Notes under the pieces: model-generated
What the model saw: only the letters and a program-made list of their open reading frames with translations
Told to the model about the DNA's origin: nothing
Databases searched by the model: none
Program-made: the position numbers and the translations under genes
NCBI GenBank assembly: GCA_019155185.1
Contig: CM032813.1
Location: 10,628,645-10,692,644, forward strand
Length of the DNA: 64,000 bases
Reading direction: 5' to 3'
Origin: Beaufortia kweichowensis
Lineage: Eukaryota > Chordata > Actinopteri > Cypriniformes > Gastromyzontidae
Shown here: one piece after another, positions 59,677 to 64,000 of the stretch
How positions within the stretch are numbered: position 1 is the first letter of the stretch
Layout: each line of letters opens with the position of its first letter

Positions 59677-60300
59677 TTTAATTCATATGACACTTCCTAA
59701 AATACTTCCGTGAGAACAGGCTGGTGAACCGGACTGCAAATTAAAGTGCTACCCATGGTACTGTTAATGCTCTTGAATAGTAAATCTATGGTATTTTAAT
59801 ATGCATCATGGTACTGAATTATTCATTTACCATTGCATTTACCCAATATTTTATAAATATAAAAACACTGTCAAGTCCATATTTTGAAGCATCTCATTGC
59901 ATCTCAATGACTTCTATTTAAAATAATTTAATTAAATAATTTAATTAAATTAATAATTTTGTGGCATTAAATCGAATAGCTTCCTAGCGAACGTAACATC
60001 ATTCAAGTCGATTCAGATCATTTTAAGAAATATTTTCCTCTGGATTACTGCACATTGAATTATGAGTATACGTGTATAAAGAAAGTAAATAGGGTCAAGG
60101 TATTTTGTTTATTTTTGTGTAATGCATATTGTACACTCGTAGCCTGTGTTCAGTGCAGTTGATTAACTCGTGTTTGTTTAAGCGAGATTAGCTAAAGCCT
60201 GCTGTGTGTCTACACTAAACGTTTGTGTACCACCCATCCACCCGCCTCGCCCTGATCGTCTCTGATGGATCTCTTCTGAATAACTTCATCTTCTTTTAAG
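59677..60300. other. Intronic sequence, nothing recognised
   Basis: AT-rich with short TTTAATTAAAT runs at 59920-59950. Confidence 0.4.
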
Positions 60301-60324
60301 AATCTTAGTGTCGGTTTCTTAGCT

Positions 60325-60840
60325 TTGCACGCCACGCGGGCCCCTGATCAAACTTTACGGCCTTCCGCTCTGATGATGGGTCGAGAAGAGGCAAACCCCC
60401 GGGCCGGATACGCTCCGCTCGCTTCGCTTCAACCTGATGTCTGTCTTCCGTATGGATCGCTGTATTTTTGCTCCGCCATTCGCAGAGGGAAACCGGGTCA
60501 TTGCGTATTCAGAGCTGGAGGAATCGACCTTTCATCTTTAGTGTTTATGTCCAAGGAAGAATCCACAGCAAGTGGGAGTGCGATGCCGCTTGCAAACCCC
60601 TGTTGGGCCTCAGCGCGACCCACACAAAGTGTACCGTGGATAGGGAAGGGCAGGTGCGGTCAAGGCCGTTTCTGCTGGAAAAAGGAAACGGGGATTGAGG
60701 TCTTTCCAGCAAATACGCAGTGTTGTCTAAGTATCATGGTTGTTTGTCCTTACGTTTCATTTTATGCCAAGTGCTGTGTGTTGTTTTACACATCTTTATC
60801 TTTCTGTTTGCTTTCGGTTTTGCACATTATTAGTTGCTAA
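60325..60840 (+). other. GC-rich stretch with a 171-codon open frame, unidentified
   Basis: The DNA from about 60320 to 60710 is clearly richer in G+C and CpG than its surroundings. It has a 171-codon frame from ATG 60325 and an overlapping 76-codon frame (60468-60698) whose part VYVQGRIHSKWECDAACKPL looks exon-like but was not assigned to a family. The last 40 codons of the long frame run into AT-rich hydrophobic sequence and are probably not coding. It may be a host exon, an old retrocopy, a CpG-rich regulatory element or chance. Confidence 0.3.
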
Positions 60841-61069
60841 GGTAAGCAACATTATTAATGTTGTTTAGGGTTGTGCTCTCAACATGTTACCTGTGTTAAC
60901 ATATATGTTTTAATGTTTTTTTTACTGCTTTTAAATGCCCTCTTAGTTTATATTTTCTTAATAAAATATGTTAAAATTCAGTTTTTTCCAATTTTCAATT
61001 TTATGTTAAATGTATGTTTTAATCTTATGTTTCACTTTTTTTCAGTTGTAATTCAATGTTACATTTACA

Positions 61070-61185
61070 TTAACGTGTCTTGCTCAAGGGCACCTCAGTT
61101 GTTTCCTGCTGGTACTGGGAATCGAACCAGCAACTTTTTGCAAGTTGCAAGTCCAACGCTCTAACCACTAGGCTACAACTGCACC
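61070..61185 (-). mobile_element. tRNA-derived SINE, truncated
   Basis: On the - strand the sequence reads GCAGTTGTAGCCTAGTGGTT (A box region), has a B box GGTTCGATTCCC (61117-61128), and ends in GTGCCCTTGAGCAAGACAC. This is a widespread fish SINE head. The 3' part is missing. Confidence 0.75.
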
Positions 61186-63031
61186 TATATTAATATGTTA
61201 ATATTCATTTTTTTCAAAATTCAATTTTATTTTCAAAGGCCACACTACAGTATTTAGCTTTTATTAATTTACAGACAGAAGGTTCAATTTCATGCAAAAT
61301 GTTGTCAATTCTGTAACTATTTGTATGTGCAACTATAAACGCATTAAACTTGATGAGAGGATAAAAATACAATAAACATGGGAATGACGAGCTCATTTTT
61401 TACCGTTGCACAGGACCATCTAGCAATGCCATAGCAACTACTGGTAAAATCTATAAACCATCGTCTTTAAGAATTTGTACAGATGTGATATTAAACATGT
61501 ATATAGTTCTGCATTTCTTTCATTTCACTTAAATGATTGTTTCACACAAATTTCAAATGAACTTCAAAGCTAAATAATAGCTTAAACACTGACTGTGAAA
61601 ACAAAAGCTGATCCAATGCTTAGAAAATAGTGTCTTTGAATCTAAGTGCGAAGACACAAAAAAGAAATAATTTCTCTCATTTACATTCTTTACAGAGTCT
61701 GAGTACTTTAAGAAGCAACACCACATATCCAATTAAAAGTTTATATTCATAGTGCTTTTCTTTGTACGCGTCTTTGAAGATTTTTAAAGTATATATTTGT
61801 GTGTGAGTGAAGTTTCCTCTCTAAATATCATTTTTTTTGCAGTATTCTTTAGTTTTATGTATCTTAATGTAATTTGGAGTGTTTGGTTCATTATCTTCTG
61901 TTGGGGCCAGAGATTTTGAGGGTATTTTTCATTTTTAGATTGTTTTTTCAAATTATTTTTTAAAGAACATTGTGCACTTAAAAGGACAATACAATTTCTG
62001 ACATCATTGTGTTATTTAAAAGGTTTTTTAAATTATTCTCCAGTTTGTTAAAAAGAACCAGATCGCGTTTACAGAAATGCACTTTAAAGGGAAAGACATT
62101 GCTCGAAGAAAAATACAAGACTTAAACATTGTTAAGACTAGTGTGATACTATTATAGGTGTTATTTTCAAGTTATATCCAACTTCGTAAGTAAACCTTGT
62201 TATTTTGGTATCTTAACCAAGAATGAATCCACCTCCAGCAATTTTCCCATCACAAATGCATTGATTTAAAATGAAATGTCTGTCTGATGATATATTTACT
62301 GTACAAACAAGCGAGTGTTTGTGTATTGTGTGTTTGAATTCAATGATCCATCAAAAAAGTGACATTTCTACTAGCGTGAGCCCAGATGGAAGGTTTTGGT
62401 TCACAGAATTCTGACCTTGTTTATCTGCTTGTAGTTAAAAACAACCCAACTTTCATCTTTTAAAATTAATTTGTTTATTTTTTCGGATCATATCTCTCAG
62501 CTGGGTTGTAAGCACTTTTGCTGTCGGTTCTTGAAGTAGTTAGCATGTTTAGATTAAATTACTTTTTAATTGCCAGTGAGTTGAAGGATATTTGAAAGTC
62601 AATTGAAGCTTTTATGGAGGAGAAATAAAGGGGAGGAGAACGGCATTGCGCTTTTTATCCTGCCTGTTTAGATTTTACAAAAGGACATTGAGTTTGGGAG
62701 TCAGCCAGTGTGTTCTACACTGACTATAAAATGTATGTGTGTGTGTGTGTGTTTGCCTGCCTGCCTTCCTCTCTGGCCATGTTTGTCTTTGTTTACTGCT
62801 CTGTTGGACCTTGGAGAGAACAGAAAAACTACAATTCTCCCGTGATTCTAGTGTTGGCCTGGTTTTCAGAGGCGAGGCTCTGTTTCATAATTGAAAGGTC
62901 TCTTCTGTCTGTTCTGTCCAGATGTCCAGTGCGCCTATGGACTTACCCACAATGCAACAGCAATGAACCTGCAGAGCATTTCACCCCAATTAGATCATTT
63001 CAGACCTTAAACATCTCGTTTTTTTAATTTG
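61186..63031. other. Intronic sequence, nothing firm
   Basis: AT-rich; contains AGCAATGCCATAGCAACTAC repeat debris near 61422 and a small TG run near 62735. No exon was recognised. Confidence 0.4.
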
Positions 63032-63049
63032 TACAGATTATTCTGTAAA

Positions 63050-63556
63050 AAAAGCAAACCAAAGCACGCACATCAATCTTAAATAGGGTGCTCGACTAAA
63101 AGACAAAATAGAACAATTGAAATGTAAAGTCGGCAACACCAAAGCTCCAAAAATATCAAAAATTATTATAAAAGAAAAACTATCGCATAGCATGTGTAAC
63201 GTTTCGAGCTCGCAGGCTCTTCGTCAGACCAGTTAAACAAAAATAATATTTTTGTATTTGTATTTTGTATAGCTTCATTATTATTTTTTTGTTAATTTTT
63301 TCGGTTTTTCTTTTGGGTGTTTATTATTTTGTTTATTTGTTGATGTATTTTTATTTTCAGTATAATTGTGGGTTAGGTCATGTGACCTTGGATCACCTGG
63401 AGGTATAAAGAGTGACACATCATTGTTGTTTAACTGGTCTGACGAAGAGCCTGCGAGCTCGAAACGTTACACGTGCTATGCGATAGTTTTTCTTTTATAA
63501 TAAATGTTTGATATTTTTGGAGCTTTGGTGTTGCCGACTTTACATTTCAATTGTTC
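63050..63556. mobile_element. Palindromic insertion with 18-bp target duplication, possibly Penelope-like
   Basis: The direct repeat TACAGATTATTCTGTAAA occurs at 63032-63049 and 63557-63574 and brackets the insert. The insert has two inverted arms of about 132 bp (63109-63240 and 63427-63558) with only a few differences, a 186-bp spacer, and a 59-bp extra segment at its left. Each arm carries CTGACGA, a 4-bp stem (GAGC/GCTC), and GAAAC, resembling a hammerhead ribozyme core. A TATAAA lies near 63404. Long variable duplications and inverted terminal copies with hammerhead motifs are known for Penelope-like elements; this assignment is inference. Confidence 0.6.
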
Positions 63557-63574
63557 TACAGATTATTCTGTAAA

Positions 63575-64000
63575 CTCATAAAATGCACATAGCTATTATT
63601 ATTTAAAAAAACTACATCCAGTACAGCTTCAGTATAGATCTCATATGCCAATTAGGGCATAATTGGTGATACATTAATTAAGGATACCATAACTTGTAAA
63701 AAAATAAAGTTGCACATTCTCAATCTCTACTGATGATGATCGAGAAAACAGATTTTGTGCAAAGACTCGTTCAGGTCTTTCCACCCAACATTTAACATTA
63801 TTGTTGAATGTTAAATTTGAAAGCAACTAAAATTAACATCAGAAGGTCATCCTTACCAGTTTTTTTGTGGGGTTTTAATAAATTAATGTAAACTTTAAAG
63901 GCTTTTTAAGTATTTTTGGATAAACAAAACTGCCAAATGCATGAATATGCATTTTTTTTCTATTTGTCCCATTCAGAGTCTCTGAGAAATCAGACTGATT
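63575..64000. other. Intronic sequence, nothing recognised
   Basis: AT-rich to the window end; no repeat boundary or exon seen. Confidence 0.4.

Larger units (their letters stand above)
42872..64000 (+). other. fhit: Intron 3' of the fhit first coding exon
   Basis: No frame here resembles the following FHIT segment (the stretch with VCPLRPVERF in mammals), so the next coding exon is probably beyond the window, although a short exon could be missed by eye. The interval carries a hAT element split by a gypsy retrotransposon, MITEs, SINE remnants and a palindromic insertion. Confidence 0.55.

Overview
The window looks like intronic DNA of a cypriniform (carp/zebrafish-like) fish. It is AT-rich, it has no bacterial-type gene layout, and it is dense in teleost repeats: hAT transposons with 8-bp target duplications, Angel-like inverted-repeat MITEs, tRNA-derived SINEs, an L2/CR1-type LINE, a Ty3/gypsy element, and long TG/TA and CT/CA microsatellites. 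The only host protein-coding sequence I can support is one exon on the + strand at 42751-42871. It encodes the N-terminus of FHIT, the fragile histidine triad diadenosine-polyphosphate hydrolase. About 42 kb upstream is therefore read as 5' intron of fhit and about 21 kb downstream as the next intron. No other fhit exon was recognised by eye.

Layout. 1-9.4 kb: mostly unique AT-rich sequence with one Angel-like MITE (1004-1317) and a SINE tail. 9.48-10.28 kb: a short TIR element abutted by a hAT MITE (9734-10284) that carries its own nested tRNA-SINE. 11.4-11.7 kb: an L2-type 3' tail split by a microsatellite. 18-23 kb: several palindromic MITEs and a 490-bp TG/TA microsatellite. 27.26-30.68 kb: a nearly full-length but frameshifted LINE on the - strand. 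32.16-33.60 kb: an internally deleted hAT with a BED-finger transposase remnant and a perfect 8-bp target duplication. 36.6-36.9 kb: CT/CA microsatellite. 38.9-39.1 kb: MITE. 42.75 kb: the fhit exon. 43.98-44.27 kb: hAT MITE. 47.27-47.50 kb: second copy of the short TIR element. 47.82-57.77 kb: a hAT element split by a complete 8.9-kb Ty3/gypsy retrotransposon in the sense orientation of fhit. 63.05-63.56 kb: a palindromic insertion with an 18-bp target duplication and hammerhead-like cores.

The most unusual signal is inside both LTRs of the gypsy element. A 31-nt block and a 65-nt block appear first separated by a 441-bp GT...AG segment with a pyrimidine tract, and appear again about 350 bp later joined exactly at that boundary. 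The 65-nt block is followed by a consensus donor in the first copy only. This is what would be expected if reverse transcription had copied a spliced leader RNA and then switched to an unspliced template, so that the LTR carries an intron-containing and an intron-less version of its own leader. Other notable points are a 41-bp segment that is flipped between two copies of the same TIR element, a strong cryptic donor 34 nt beyond the weak inferred fhit donor, and indel-dominated differences between the two LTRs that raise doubts about base-level accuracy.
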